Source: Zopfochytrium polystomum | Taxonomy: Eukaryota; Chytridiomycota; Chytridiomycetes; Chytridiales; Chytridiaceae | Length of the DNA stretch: 64,000 bases | Direction of reading: 5' to 3' | Assembly: GCA_025765615.1 (NCBI GenBank) | Contig: JAIVFJ010000247.1 | Span: 25,958 to 89,957, forward strand | In this document: piece after piece, positions 44,121 through 55,319 of the stretch | Layout of the letters: every line of letters starts with the position of its first letter | Numbering within the stretch: the stretch's first letter is position 1 | Made by a program: the position numbers and the translations under genes | Notes under the pieces: model-generated | What the model saw: only the letters and a program-made list of their open reading frames with translations | The model's database searches: none | Told to the model about the DNA's origin: nothing

Positions 44121-44340
44121 ACAGACATGAACTTTCTTATTCTTTTGTGTACTCGCCGAACCTCTGACTCTCCCACGATGCATCTCACGTTCCGGACTCG
44201 CCATCCCGCTTCCATTTCGCCACTCTATGTCTCTACGCCATTTGTAGGCTTAGAGGAGAGCCGACTACCAGTGCCAAGCGGGGCGACAGGCGATCCAGAT
44301 TTACAAAAAGTGGGAAAGACAGTGGGGATTCCCCCCTGAA

Positions 44341-44575
44341 AACACACCGAAAGAGCGCGGCAAAAATCGACGTGATCAAGTGGTGGATCGCTGGCGACGC
44401 GGCCGTGCTCAAGTTTGCCAGGGATCGAGAGGGTGCTGGACTGGTGGGGGAGCTGCTCGGGCACAGACTTTGTGCGGCTTTTTTTGCCCGGGAGCTGTCC
44501 ATCCAAACTCGGCCCCATGTGGGGCGGCAAACCTTCGAAGTGGTGGTAGAACAATGGAAATCGGTGAATGATTAG
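44341..44575 (+). pseudogene. WW-repeat ankyrin-like fragment, copy 3
   Basis: KIDVIKWWIAGDAAVLKFA in one frame and LDWWGSCSGTDFVRLFLP in the next match the last two units and the terminal CSGTD segment of the 8.2-kb gene (VLDWWKDCSGTDLVE). A frameshift lies near 44,425-44,440. Only the C-terminal end is present. Confidence 0.5.
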
Positions 44576-45217
44576 AAGAGGCGGGAGATTTGTGCATTGT
44601 CGATCCCAGCCTTGGTGTACTTTTTGTGGCAACCCGGTCCTCTTTCCAACAGTCGTCTTTCGGCGCCCAGTATCTTCGAAATGTGGATTGAGCAGGGTGC
44701 GTGTCGTTCGCGTTTTGTTGACTTGTCGATCGCCATGGCCGTGAATTTTCATGAGTATACTGCTGGCCTTCCACCCCCTCAAGTGCCGTTGAAGTGGAAC
44801 GATGCTGCTGTCGATCGTGACAGCTGTGCACACTACGTCACCTATAAGCTCTAAAGAAGCGAAACGATCCTAGGAAACTGTTCTCCATGGGATCTTTGTC
44901 CGAAATCTTGTTGGTTAGATGCAGCCTGGAAGAGGGTGCGACTCTTGTCCTCGCAGTCCCAGAAAGCGAACGCTGCAGGCGATAATGCCCGACATTGTTT
45001 TGTGTAAGTTAGGTTATTTTCGTTCTCCTTTGAGAAGCCCGTACAGTTTATTGGAAAAAGACTCACCCCTGTTTGAGAGCACAACGGCACCTCCTCGCAA
45101 TCATACTGTGTCTTCGCGAATTACAAATCGGTTGAGTTACAGTCCACATTACTTCACGTTTTTTTTTCTTTTCACACTTTCCGATCGAAGCACTCTCGAA
45201 CAGTGCATGGCGCCAAC
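44576..45217. other. Intergenic, no gene resolved
   Basis: A + frame at 44,597-44,854 is open but shows no domain. The rest is AT-richer and probably includes the centrin promoter. Confidence 0.3.
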
Positions 45218-46381
45218 ATGCCGGAGGAGCCCGTCAAGAAAGTCGTGACGTTCCCGAATGAGAGCGGCGGCGGCGGAGGCGGAGTAGATCGTCCCTCCAG
45301 CAGCGGCGGCGGCGGGGGGGGGCGATCGCCCCTCCAGCGCGCACTCGCGACCGCAGTCCGCCAGCAGCCTCGGCGCGGCGTCGTCGTCGTCGAACTCTTC
45401 GGCGGCCTCCACGGACAACGGATCGTCGTTCGCCAGCCGTCGGAGCTCGACTTCGAGCCGCCGCCCGTCGATCACGGTCAACAAGAACGGCGTCGGGCAC
45501 GTGCGGATATATAAGGAGGTTATCAGCGAGGAGGACTTTGCGGACGGGGATCGAGCGGCCGGGTCGGTGAAGGGATCGAGGCAAGGGTCGAGGAAGCAGT
45601 CGGCGAACCCGGCGGGGGCCGTGATGCCGCCCTTTAACGCTGGTTCCGAGCAAGGCGTGGAAGGTCGTCGGTTGCCTGTCAAGGCTGCTCCGGAACAACA
45701 ACACGAGGAGGAACCACAGGCTCCAGCGCACTACGATCTAACTGCACAGCAGCTGCAGGAGATCCGCGAGGTGTTTGATCTGTTTGACACTGACGGGTCT
45801 GGGTCGATTGACCTGTCTGAGCTTCGGATTGTGAGTGCGTACCTCCGTCGTTGAAGCGGTTTGCTGCAAAGATAACACTATTTGCTAGTGCGATCTCTGG
45901 GGTTTAATCCTACGAAGGAGGAGGTGTGGGCTATGGCGAGCGAGTTTGCCTCAGAGGAGGAGCCGAGCCTCAGTTTCGACGAGTTTCTGTTTCTGATGGC
46001 GGCGAAGCTGGTGAACTCCATCTCGCTTGATCCTCTCCTTTACTGTCCCCACGACCACTATCAGCCCCTCTCCTCCCCCATCACCTTCACTCCTCTAAAA
46101 CTCTACTCTTTCTCTGCTCTCTCTCTCACCCACACCCACACCTCACGCGCGCGCCCCCACAGTCCGAGAAGGACACGCACGCCGAGATGATGCGGGCGTT
46201 CCGGCTGTTTGACGTGGAGGGGCGCGGCAAGATCTCGTTCAAGGACCTGAAGCGCGTGGCGCGCGAGTTGGGCGAGGACATGGGCGACGACGAGATCCAG
46301 ATGATGATCGACGAGACGGACAAGGACGGGGACGGCGAGATCGGCGAGGAGGACTGGATCCGCATCCTGTTTCGCGGGTGA
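45218..46381 (+). CDS. Centrin-like EF-hand protein
   Basis: Centrins are calcium-binding proteins of basal bodies and spindle poles, expected in a fungus with flagellated zoospores. Start ATG 45,218 opens a Gly-rich leader. The frame then changes, through a possible intron ending GACCGCAG or an indel in a G9 run near 45,313, to [19 protein letters not shown]. Four EF-hands follow. EF1 is [18 protein letters not shown] (canonical). EF2 is degenerate ([20 protein letters not shown]). EF3 is [20 protein letters not shown] and EF4 is [20 protein letters not shown] (canonical). The EF1-EF2 join uses a GTGCGT donor and restores IVMRSLGFNP, the usual centrin sequence. The stop is at 46,381. The N-terminal extension of about 150 residues is much longer than in ordinary centrin. 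Confidence 0.75.
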
Positions 46382-46664
46382 TTCTGGTGATTGCCGAGAG
46401 GGTGGTTCACGTTTGAATCCCTCTTGCTGGTGGGTTCAGAGGACGACGACGGTTCAGAACCAACCGTCTCGCAGCTGCGAGAAATTTCTGGAATGATGTG
46501 GGAAACATTTATAAAGGCGGGCGGCCGAAGGAAGAAGTGCATCCCAGAGAAAAAACCTTTTCTAGTCCATCGGAACAGTGAATCACCCCCCCCCCCCCCC
46601 CCCGCGCCATCTTAAAAACCTCTCGCACCAGCTGTGCAAAAACCCCACCATCAGAACCATCAGA

Positions 46665-47366
46665 ATGCACCCTGCACGCTTCGCCGCTCGCCGGGCAACG
46701 TCCGCATTGGCCCGCAGTGGCCCACGACCAGCCTCAACTTCCTCGCCTCTCGCGCTTCACCTCAAGCCCAAGAGCCGCGCCCTCTCCAGCCTGACCCACC
46801 GCAACGCCGGATCCAGCCACTCACCCTCCAGGCTCGTCGCAAACGACCCGTTCGCCCTCGTGAACGACCTCTTCCCGTTCCCTCGCGCCTTGGAAGCAGC
46901 CTCCTCAGCGACGTTTTCACGCCCGCCGTCCCGTCGTCGCTACGCGGGCCCTTCTCTGACGGACTCGCGCTCGACGTGTCAGAGACGGAGAAGGAGTACT
47001 TGGTCAAGGCCGACGTTCCTGGCGTCAAGAAGGAGGAGGTGTCGCTCTCGGTCAAGGACGATGTGCTGACTATCAGCGGGGAGCGGACGACCTCGACTGA
47101 CGAGAGCAACGAGCACGTAAGTTCTTTTTATTTTGGGTTTCCAGCCCACTCTAGTTTGCTGACATTCACCCCTCTTTCGAAATCACTCTCACAAGCGCCA
47201 CATTGTGGAGCGCGCGTACGGCCGCTTCTCCCGCTCCATCCAGCTGCCCAAAGACGCGAACCCGGACGAGATCAGCGCGACGATGGAGGACGGCGTCTTG
47301 AAGCTGACCATCACCAAGAGGCCAGCACCTCCCGACGAGGGCCGCAAGAAGATTCCCATTTCTTGA
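46665..47366 (+). CDS. Small heat-shock protein (Hsp20/alpha-crystallin), apparent frameshift
   Basis: These chaperones hold unfolding proteins in soluble form. The N-terminus MHPARFAARRATSALARSG is rich in Arg, Ala and Ser with no acids, like a mitochondrial presequence. It continues to ANDPFALVNDLFPFPR. The rest, in the next frame, reads LGSSLLSDVFTPAVPSSL, LDVSETEKEYLVKADVPGVK and EEVSLSVKDDVLTISGER. After an intron (donor GTAAGT at about 47,117) come HIVERAYGRFSRSIQLP and ISATMEDGVLKLTITKRPAP, stop 47,366. A one-base shift near 46,885-46,895 with no possible intron separates the two frames. The crystallin domain itself is intact, including the GVLKLTI motif. Confidence 0.8.
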
Positions 47367-47680
47367 TTTCTTCTTTTGCTGATGCTGCTTGCAATGCCTG
47401 TCTGCTTTTAAGTTGTTGGTGCACTTCTTGTTAAATATCATCAATGAAATATCGATAACCGATAACCCCACAAGCCTGACTGATTCCAGCTAATGACAAA
47501 TGCTTGGAAAACGAGAGAGCGAGAGAGAGAGAGAGAGAACTATGACTGACAGGGTCATCGCGCCTGCCCGTGGTACTAGTGGGCGTTGGGGGTAACTATG
47601 AGCAGCGCGTGATGGTGTGATTAGTCAACCTAGCGTCACCGCCTTCAAGTTTGTGCGCCGCAAACGCAACTAACAACAAC
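47367..47680. other. Intergenic with short GA repeat
   Basis: A (GA)n tract (47,514-47,538) lies upstream of the PA28-like gene. Nothing else is recognised. Confidence 0.4.
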
Positions 47681-48807
47681 ATGCTTGGACTGTTTGCCAT
47701 GTCATCACCAATGCCAACAGGCGCCGCCATCGCGGCTGCGATCTCCGACTCCGCCAACACCGCCGACACCGACCACCACCGCGTCGCTTCTACCCACCAC
47801 CACCACCACCACGGCAGCGCCAGCGCGACCGACCTGGCCCTCAAGAGACTGCAGCTGTCCAACGACCCGGCTGAGCTGAAGAAGCTGTCTGCAGATGCGT
47901 TCATCCAGGCTGAAAAGGTAAAGGTCTTCCTCCCTGACCCGCACCACAACGTTCTCACAAGGTCCCGCCCTCCCCAGGAAGCAAAAATCGTCGCTCAAGG
48001 TACCGTCATTCAAAACACCGCCTGCCGTTTCCTCCACTCACAAGTTCCTCCAACGTTTTCACCCCCCAGTCGACATCCCGCAAAAGATCCACCTTCTCCG
48101 CTTCCTTCTCAAACCCTCGTCAGATCTCGCCCGCCACCACCTCCTCCTCGCCGAGGAAGGTCGCGACCCGACAGCGAAGACTACCCGACCCGACGCGAAC
48201 CCCGTCTCCACCCCGCACAAGCGCCGAAAGACCTTTGCCGCCGACGACCTGGAACGGCTTGAGGCCGAGAGCGACACGGGCGCCGACGAGGCGCTGAATG
48301 CGACGCCCGTGCCGCACCCGCAGCACGTTAGCATCCTCGTCAACGACCAGGACGACGCTGGGGGCGGCGATAACGTCGACGCCGACAAGACGCCGTCGGC
48401 CCGCAACAAGCGCCCTCGCTCCGCCTCGCCCTACCCTCAACGGCTCCGGGGCGGCCCTCCCGCGCCCCTCGCCGACCGGATCCGCACGCTGCGCGCCGAG
48501 ATCGACGCGCTCGTCGACGTGACGATCGTACTGCGGCAGTGGCTGCAATTTGCAGAGTTCCGTGAAAAGGGTCACAAGTGGAAGGTCCACGGCGTCGACA
48601 CGTTGGACGCCACCATCGCAAAGATTGAGAAGGAGTGCGTCAAGTTTGGAGAGTCCTTCCACAAGTATTACGTGTCGCGCGGGGACGTGGCGGGCAAGGC
48701 GGACGGTGGCGCGGGAGGGGTGGCGGATTATGAGATGGCTTTGAGCGAGATCGATCACCTGCAGGCTTTGCATCTGAAATTGATGGTGCAGGACTGCCTC
48801 TACGCGT
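47681..48807 (+). CDS. PSME3: Proteasome activator PA28/REG-like subunit, C-terminus uncertain
   Basis: PA28 rings cap the 20S proteasome and open its gate without ATP. Exon 1 encodes an N-terminal extension with a His6 run (STHHHHHHGS) and LKKLSADAFIQAEK. A tiny exon EAKIVAQ follows, then VDIPQKIHLLRFLLKPSSDL, a KHRKK-type basic linker and HPQHVSILVND. The four-helix C-terminal domain shows LRAEIDALVDVTIVLRQWLQ, KWKVHGVDTLDATIAKIEKE, FGESFHKYYVSRGDVAGKA and DYEMALSEIDHLQALHLKLM. The expected last helix (RN.Y..L.D.I.KN.EKI) and the C-terminal residues that dock on the proteasome are not found after QDCLYA. A dispersed repeat starts right there. The match to PA28 is by pattern, not search. Confidence 0.65.
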
Positions 48808-48812
48808 GTAAG

Positions 48813-49060
48813 AAGGTTTCATGGGCCTCATGCCGTTGTTCACTGATCCACTCTACTTTGCCCACGTCGCAGATTGCGCGTTATCGACCGAACTCAAGGG
48901 TGTTTTTCATACCTGAAATTTGGAACTGCCAGATATTCAACAATAGTGATTCTAGCCGGAGAGCACGTAATAAACAAAAGGCTGGTCAAGTGGCGTGCAA
49001 TATGAAGCAATCGTCGCGCGTTAACGCAGTCTGCCTTGATGTCTCCGATTGTACCAGACG
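48813..49060 (+). repeat. Dispersed repeat, copy A
   Basis: The first half shares TTTCATGGGCCTCAT, ACTCTACTTTGCC and ATTGCGCGT-ATCGAC with 50,140-50,250 in the same orientation. The second half (ATAAACAAAA...GGTCAAGTGG) matches 52,500-52,570 inverted. No coding domain or terminal repeat is recognised. Confidence 0.55.
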
Positions 49061-49095
49061 TGCAGATTCAGAGCGGATAAACAAAAAACGATGCC

Positions 49096-49315
49096 TTAAT
49101 GCAAAGTAGTGGTCAACAGCGTGATCTGCGCCGGCCGGCCCGGCCCCGCCGCCGTCGCCGCTCGTTTGACGGGGGTCGATGATGTTGGCCGAACGACGAG
49201 GTCTCGCGGCGCGGTGCGGGGACCGGGTGGTCCGGTGACGAACGCGAACGGCGGGTAGGGCGGTTCTGCGACGCCCGGTGGATCGTAGGGTGTGGGGTTT
49301 ACCGGCCGCCTGTTG
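49096..49315 (-). other. GC-rich proline-rich open frame
   Basis: A sharply GC-rich block (49,110-49,380) on the minus strand reads NPTPYDPPGVAEPPYPPFAF, VTGPPGPRTAPRDLVVR and TSSTPVKRAATAAGPGR, stop 49,096. It might be a terminal exon or an exon fragment left by a rearrangement. No start or partner exon is found. Confidence 0.25.
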
Positions 49316-49330
49316 GTTCAGCGGGGCGGG

Positions 49331-50282
49331 ACGCGTTCGCGATCCGGCTTACGAGGTTTGGGGGGTTTCAGCCGCAGCGCCCATAATTGAAAGGTGATGT
49401 CATCACACTCAACCCCGCAATCGACTTTGTTACGAAAGAGTTAACAAGACGAAATTGAAAGATCACAGCTGGCATCGAATCAACGTCGTCGTCCATGGCG
49501 TCTTGGCACGGCGTTCGATCTCCCGCGCTGCTTTGGCGGGAGCTCGAGTTGAGCTTTGCTCTTGAAGGCCGTCGAAGTCCGCAGCGGCATTTGCGAGTCA
49601 CGTTGGGGCTTGCCGATGTCCTTATTTCCGGAAGCAGAGCTCTGCTTTTGCGGGGTGTCGAAGGCGGCGGCGGCAAAGTGGGCCGTGGGGAAGAGGAGCC
49701 CCTCCTTATCCTCTTTGCGACATCTCCTTTGGCAAGCGCTTCCGTTCGGGCTGGTGGTGCGTCTTGAGAGCCTTTATACTGTACCCATTTCTCGTGATGC
49801 TGGTTCAAGCAAACATCCGGGGGGAAGTGTCGACAAAGCGGCAAGGAGGAAAGAAGCGGGGGAAAAACAAAGAAGCAAACTGAAAGGGAAACAAACGAAC
49901 CAAATTGTATGAACGAAACCAATGAGCACAGGGACGATGCTGCAGCGAAAGATAAGATGGGGTTGGAGATGAAAGGCCAGAAAAAGGAAATGAAAACAAA
50001 AAATAGAAAATAAAAAAAGGATAGTTGGGAAGGCGAAGCAGTGAGTGATAAGGATAAAAACAAAGGGATTCGTATCCTCGGCTACTTAGCAAAAAGCGTG
50101 TAAGTGTTTTTTTTTTTGTTTTTTTCTTTTGCGAGAGTCGAAAGTTTCATGGGCCTCATTCTTTACTTCCTGAGCGACTCTACTTTGCCACATCGCAAAT
50201 TGCGCGTCATCGACAGAACTCAACAGTGTATTCCCTTGAATCTTTCTCTTCGTGCTGACCATCGGTAATGCACCGACGATTT
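49331..50282. other. Intergenic with dispersed repeat copy B
   Basis: The stretch 50,140-50,250 repeats the first half of the repeat at 48.8 kb. Elsewhere there are open frames on both strands without domains, and an A/G-rich block at 49,840-50,060. Confidence 0.35.
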
Positions 50283-51252
50283 TCATTCAATGCTGAGTAT
50301 TCCAAGAAGGACTGTTTGGAAAGCGCTGACAGGCGTTCTCAGGGCCAAAATTGTCTGTAATCTCACCATAGGTGCTCTAGTCTCGTGTTCGCGATACTCG
50401 TCGATTGCCAGTTCTGCACTTGATATCATCGGCCGGCTGAATCTTACATAGCCGGACCGCCTTCTAGCTTCGAATGGGGACTGACAGGCTGCAACAGCGA
50501 AGGCCCTAAATTCGCCTTGTTTGATATCCAAGTACACTCTGCGTATCTCCATAAGCGGTGAAATTCCGTGCTTCAAGTTAACTTCCTACAATTCACCCGA
50601 TGTCTCCAACGTGGTCCACACCTTCTGTACGGTGATCCACGGGTGGAGGTTTCGAACATAGATGGTGTGAGCTGCATCGCTCCTTGTTTCCTTCATTGGT
50701 AGCCGGAAAAACTGCGGGTACCGGCCATATCAGGTGGGCGTCTGGTTAATCAACGCAAGAGAAACCGCCTCAGTTCACCACCGTCCAAGATTCACTTTTG
50801 TCGCGTTGCAGGCCACCTTCTCCTCTACCGAAAGGACGACCGTTCAACATCGCAACCGCTCGATCGGCGTCGGCGCGTTGAGAATAAGCGATCCCGGCGT
50901 ACTTGACGGACGTTCTCGAAAACATCTCGATTTGGACGCTGTGAGGGGAGGAAAACGAAACGAGCTTGAGGAGAATGAAATATGCCAGCACGGGGATGCA
51001 CGGCTCACACGGGGCCAGCGACTTGGGGGGCGACGAACGTCGGGCAGGTGCGCCGCAGCCTTGATCTTCTTTGAAAGCACTCGGGGAAGCAAGATTGGTC
51101 CGGGAGGCCCTAGGAGAGTCGAGGAGGAGGAGGAGGTCGCGAGGTCGCGAAGGAGGACTCCATTGCTGACGTCGTGTTCGTATCTTGGTGTGAGAACAGA
51201 TCTCAATGAGCGAGAAAGAAAGAGTGGTAGAGAGTCTGCACTTCGAACTCAT
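50283..51252 (-). CDS. RNA-binding protein with RRM domains, 5' end uncertain
   Basis: After a CCCCTCACAG acceptor (about 50,940) the minus strand reads VQIEMFSRTSVKYAGIAYSQ and RADADRAVAMLNGRPF. That is the RNP1-to-helix-2 part of an RRM (KYAGIAYS as RNP1, ADRAVAMLNG as helix 2). Further exons give HTIYVRNLHPWITVQKVWTT (RNP2 and helix 1 of a second RRM), EIRRVYLDIKQGEFRAFAVA and RRRSGYVRFSRPMISSAELA (RNP1), ending at 50,283. The first RRM's N-terminal strand and the start codon are not resolved. No specific orthologue is recognised; two-RRM nucleolar or splicing proteins are possible. Confidence 0.55.
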
Positions 51253-53027
51253 CGACTATTTTCTTGATTCGTTACGCATTTCGTCTTTTCTATTGCTTTT
51301 TGCCTTTGCATGGACTATATACTTCTTGCGCATATGGCGCTAACTCGCTTTGATGCCCTTCAAGGCTGTGCACATCCTCGGTCTCCGCCGGGTGGGAAAC
51401 ATCAGCCGAGGAACTTAAGGCACTGTTGAAGGCCGAAAGGATCTCCACCGATTTAATTCTACGCGGCGGGCGCCAAGCCGGACGCCGCGCCGCCGGAAGT
51501 AGTGCCCGTCCCCAACCACGGCCGCGGCTCCTCGTCGGGGAAGCCCTCCGCTCCCACAACACCCCCGCTCGACAAGCACATTCTCCCCACCGTCAAGCTC
51601 GCCCCGCACTTCCAGCCCCAAAGCCGAAAGTAGGTACGTGGGTGGGAGCGACTGGCAGGGCGGCTGTTGTGAAGGAAGGTTGGGGAAGCCTCTTCCTCAC
51701 TCTTTTGTAGTGCTGGTAGTAATTTGAGAAGGAGAATTTTCCCTTCGTTGACCTCGGCCTTTTAGTACACTTGGCTCAAGGCAAGACAGGCCAATGAACA
51801 TGACCTAACAATCAACTTCAACCAAAAGCGTGGAGGAGGGACTCGGGTCGGTCGATAAGCGCCACTCAGACAATTCTCAACAGCGGCAACCTGCAAAAGC
51901 AAAACATGATCGACAGTGTAAAATTCGTTTCGCAAACAAAACTGTTTGCACGGTAGTTCAAATCTTCAACACTTAAATCACTCGATTTGGGTCGCAGAGT
52001 ATCGCGACGGATCGGTTTCCGCGATCGTGTCAATTCGCGCGGGGAAATTAGATGGAAGACGAAGTTGGGTGTCATGGTGTTCGACTTGTCAAATCAAATC
52101 TCAAACAATTTCATCTTCAGGAAAAGTTCTGGGCCGCTGCTGACCGTACAAAGTCCCCGCTAGCCTAGCTGTAATGGCGTTAGTCTGGTATCATAACGGC
52201 CGAGGTGACGCTGCGGTTGGGTCCTGGTTCAAATCCAGTTCCGGGCACAATCCTTTTACCGTCGAAATTCTTTTAATCTTTGGGTGGTTTTTCTGTTACG
52301 CCCTCAGAGATCTGATGGCCATTGACATCACCGCACGTTGAATTTGACTGAAAAGCATTTCCGCACCGTCAATCATTTGTCTACTCTGACGCAATGTTGG
52401 CTGTGTATCTCTGGCACAAGCGGAGATGAACTTGAACGTGTTCATACGCTTGGACAACGATAACGCACGGCTTCTCGGCGAACGGCTTCTCGTGGCAAGC
52501 CAAACTGTGTTGTTGCTTCAGATTGCAGGCCACTTGACCACATTTTTGTTTATAACATGTTGTCTGGAAAGGATCGCTCAATTTAGATGTGGATTGCACA
52601 CGTGAGTTTGGTCACTTTGCAAAATGGCTCGAAGCATTCCTCCCTTTCGACAACAATTGCCTCGGCTTCAGTCGCTCCTGGCTTGACTGTTTTTTTTCTA
52701 TTTTTTTCTACTATCGTTTATCCGCACGGTTGCTTGCCATTCAAAGACTTGCCGCGCCCATGCTGTTCGAAACCGTTCGAAGCCGTTCAAAGTCGGCGCA
52801 GTGCTCTCCTGCGAAAAGTAATATTTAGCTAAAAATTAGAAAACATGCTATTTGTGGAAGGGCCGGTTGTCTCCTGAGTTCCGTGTTTGGGTGCTTCGCC
52901 CACAAGCGAAGTGTCCCGGATTCCGTCGGGTATTGAGTAATACCTAAAAAAGCTTCTCGGTGTGTAGTGTGTTGTTTGCTGCCTCGACAAAAATCACACG
53001 GAACTGAGGGGAAAAAAAAAAAAAAAA
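51253..53027. other. Mostly gene-poor; small fragments
   Basis: 51,420-51,450 carries VEGRKD in a 21-bp identity with the kinase-like gene at 54.2 kb, a third remnant of that family. 51,460-51,610 has an open proline-rich stretch (PDAAPPEVVPVPNHGRG) ending at a GTACGT donor. 52,381-52,599 (-) holds the second half of the dispersed repeat. I see no complete gene. Confidence 0.35.
52158..52252 (+). repeat. tRNA-like sequence, degenerate
   Basis: It has an A-box-like TAGCCTAGCTGTAATGG and a perfect B box GGTTCAAATCC about 65 nt later. A CAT triplet sits in a 7-nt loop-like position (ATCATAA), but the flanking bases do not pair and the acceptor stem fails. A SINE head or dead tRNA is likely. Confidence 0.4.
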
Positions 53028-53363
53028 ATGGCTCTGCCCTCTGCTAATGCGGCAGCCGCAACTGCATCACGCCGCCACAGTCGCCGTCGCCGTCCCCGCC
53101 GCTTCCCCGCTGCCGTCGCCGCCATTCACCTCCTTCTTCTACTTACAGCCCTCCCCGCGCTCATACGCCCACGAATTGCAAACACTCCGCCGTTTGCGCT
53201 GGCCGCCGGTCCCAGCAGCCAAGCATCAAAGGTGAAACCTGCAGGCCGTTCCATTCCCCATTCTCCCTCGTTCCCCTTTGCTTTGTCGACATCATACATC
53301 CCATTTCTTGCGCTGAGCGTGATATCACTCGACATCATAGACAGGGACGAGAGAGAACGTTGA
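53028..53363 (+). CDS. Short ORF with Arg-rich start and hydrophobic segment
   Basis: After a run of 16 A the ATG opens MALPSANAAAATASRRHSRR, followed by AAVAAIHLLLLLTALPALIR, a signal-anchor-like segment. A GTGAAA donor after QASK could end the exon, but no second exon is recognised. It may be a real 5' exon, or chance. Confidence 0.3.
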   Translation: MALPSANAAAATASRRHSRRRRPRRFPAAVAAIHLLLLLTALPALIRPRIANTPPFALAAGPSSQASKVKPAGRSIPHSPSFPFALSTSYIPFLALSVISLDIIDRDERER

Positions 53364-53444
53364 TGGGGTGTCGGTGGAGGTAAGGCCTGCGCTCCATTTT
53401 AGTGTTTACTCTTGTTAAAAACAAAAGAGTGACACTTCTCTCTA

Positions 53445-54088
53445 ATGACAAAGATTGGCGAGAAAGTGAGCAACCAGGGCGTGGATGCGATCGTTTACCA
53501 CGCGAAACACGGATCGAAAGATGTTATATACAAGGAGCCACTGCCTCACAAGAAGCTTTGGCCAAACGAAGTGGATGCAACGAGAGCAGGTCAGTAGAAT
53601 GGTCGATTTTATTTATGTTGGCAATCGTCGGGGATCAATGCGGCCCCTAATGTTCGCTTCCCTTTTAAATTTCAAGCTGGCCAGCTCGTTGCGGCCGAAG
53701 GGAACAAAATGGTCCAAAATAAGGTCGGCACCACGGGGCTGAAAGACTGGCTCCAGACCCAGAAAAACAGCCCCGAGGCAAAGTCAAAGTACCTTTTGAC
53801 AGACGAGAAACCCGAAGACCACCGTGGCAAGATCAAACTAAGCGACGCGATTTACGGCCAGGTCGCGCAACACCAGAAAGACGTTGGCTTCGTTCACCAC
53901 GACACTAATTCTGGGAATATCCGCGTTCACGCGAGCCCCAGCGACCAGCCAGTTAAGTTTGCGGGATGTGAGGGGGGAAAGTCAATAAGCTCATCGTTCT
54001 CCCTTTCTTCCCTGCAACCACGACAGGGGACGGTCCCCAAAATGGAACTCATCGACTGGGGTCATGGTTCGTTTATGCAGTTCAAATA

Positions 54089-54119
<31 letters not shown>

Positions 54120-54550
54120 TATTTTTTGTCTTTTTCCCATCGGCTCCTCCCGCTCAACCCCTCCTTCCCACTCCCACCCCCCCAGCCAAGAAAGTTTCCC
54201 CGCAACACACTGTTGAAGGCCGAAAGGACCGCGACCAGGCTAGCATCAAAATGGCGTGTTTCATCCAAGGTTTCCAGTTCCGCGCTGACCGCGGTGCGTT
54301 GTTCCGTCGCGCACCCGGCAAAGGCGGGTGCGGAGGGGGTGGCGGCGGCACCTGCTGGTGCCAAGGACGGCTGTCGGGGGACGAGCAACCAGCCAGCGCG
54401 AAAGACGGTGCGGCGACAGGTGGAGGCGGTGGAGCTCGAGGAGGCGCGGGTGGAAGCAAGACCGTCACTAGGAACGGAGTCGGGGCCGCGACGAGCAAGG
54501 CGGCAGCCAGCGAGCGCGGCGGCGCCGGTCGGGCCAACGCGGCCTGCTAG
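53445..54550 (+). CDS. Kinase-like protein, tandem copy A
   Basis: Start ATG 53,445. Exon 1 reads VDAIVYHAKHGSKDVIYKEP. After an intron (GTCAGT...TTCAAG) comes GQLVAAEGNKMVQNKVGTTG, LKDWLQTQKNSPEAKSKYLL and LSDAIYGQVAQHQKDVGF. Then VHHDTNSGNIRVHASPSDQP has the H-x-D...N of a kinase catalytic loop. A later exon gives VPKMELIDWGHG, with DWG in the place of DFG. A further exon reads AKKVSPQHTVEGRKDRDQAS and FQFRADRGALFRRAPGKG and then becomes Gly-rich. A Lys in VIYKE may be the ATP-binding lysine. No HRD or APE motif is seen. The join before GTVPKMEL does not keep phase as read, so the model is incomplete. It looks like an atypical kinase or phosphotransferase fold. Confidence 0.5.
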
Positions 54551-55319
54551 CAAGATGGCCGTGAAGACCCAGGGCGGGAACGTCGGCGGAGGTGCAAAAG
54601 ATGGAGGCAAGGCACCGCCGACCAGCAGGCGCAGTGCGAAGCAACAAGCAGCCAGCCGCAAAGCCCGCTGCTTGCTAAACCAAAGACTGCAAGTGGCGGT
54701 GGTGGTGGCGGCAGGAAGAGCAAATGAGGGGGTCGGAAAGGGAAGCACGGGATGTCACTTCTATTCTTCATTCATTAGAAAACTACAGGTTACGAATTTT
54801 GGTGTTCTCTCAAGCAGCGCACGGCGTCCACGGCCGCCGCGGCGATCGAGGCATCCACTTGCAATGGGATTGCCACCGCTGTTGCTATCGTCATCGACGT
54901 CGGCGACGTGTTTCCTGTCCTCGTCGTCACTGTCGTCGTCGTCGTCGTTGTCTTGTTCCCGTTGATTTGACAAGGCTCCGTGGATGGGGTGCAGTATTTA
55001 GTGGTCGTGTGCTCCTCGCAAGACCTTCCAACAACAACAAGGCTTCAATTGAAGCGGCGTATTTAATGCAAGGGAGAAGCGGTGCGAGGCATTATTGCTC
55101 AAATCCATCTTTCAATATTCTTCTCGCTTTTTGCGACGTCCGATCGAAGCACTACATATAAATACTTGAGAAGCACACCTCATCCTTCTCCCCAATCAAA
55201 CTCCACTCAAAGAAGAGGCGTCGCTATTTAGACGGTGAGCCTTCTGCTGGAATCCATTCTTCCACCTTTTTGGACCAAACTTTTTGCAGGAGTGCGGGTT
55301 TTCGGAGGTTTAGCAAACC

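Noticed and set aside
52158..52252. Functional tRNA-Met(CAT) gene
   Set aside because: Good A and B boxes and a CAT loop, but the anticodon and acceptor stems do not pair and the box spacing is too long.
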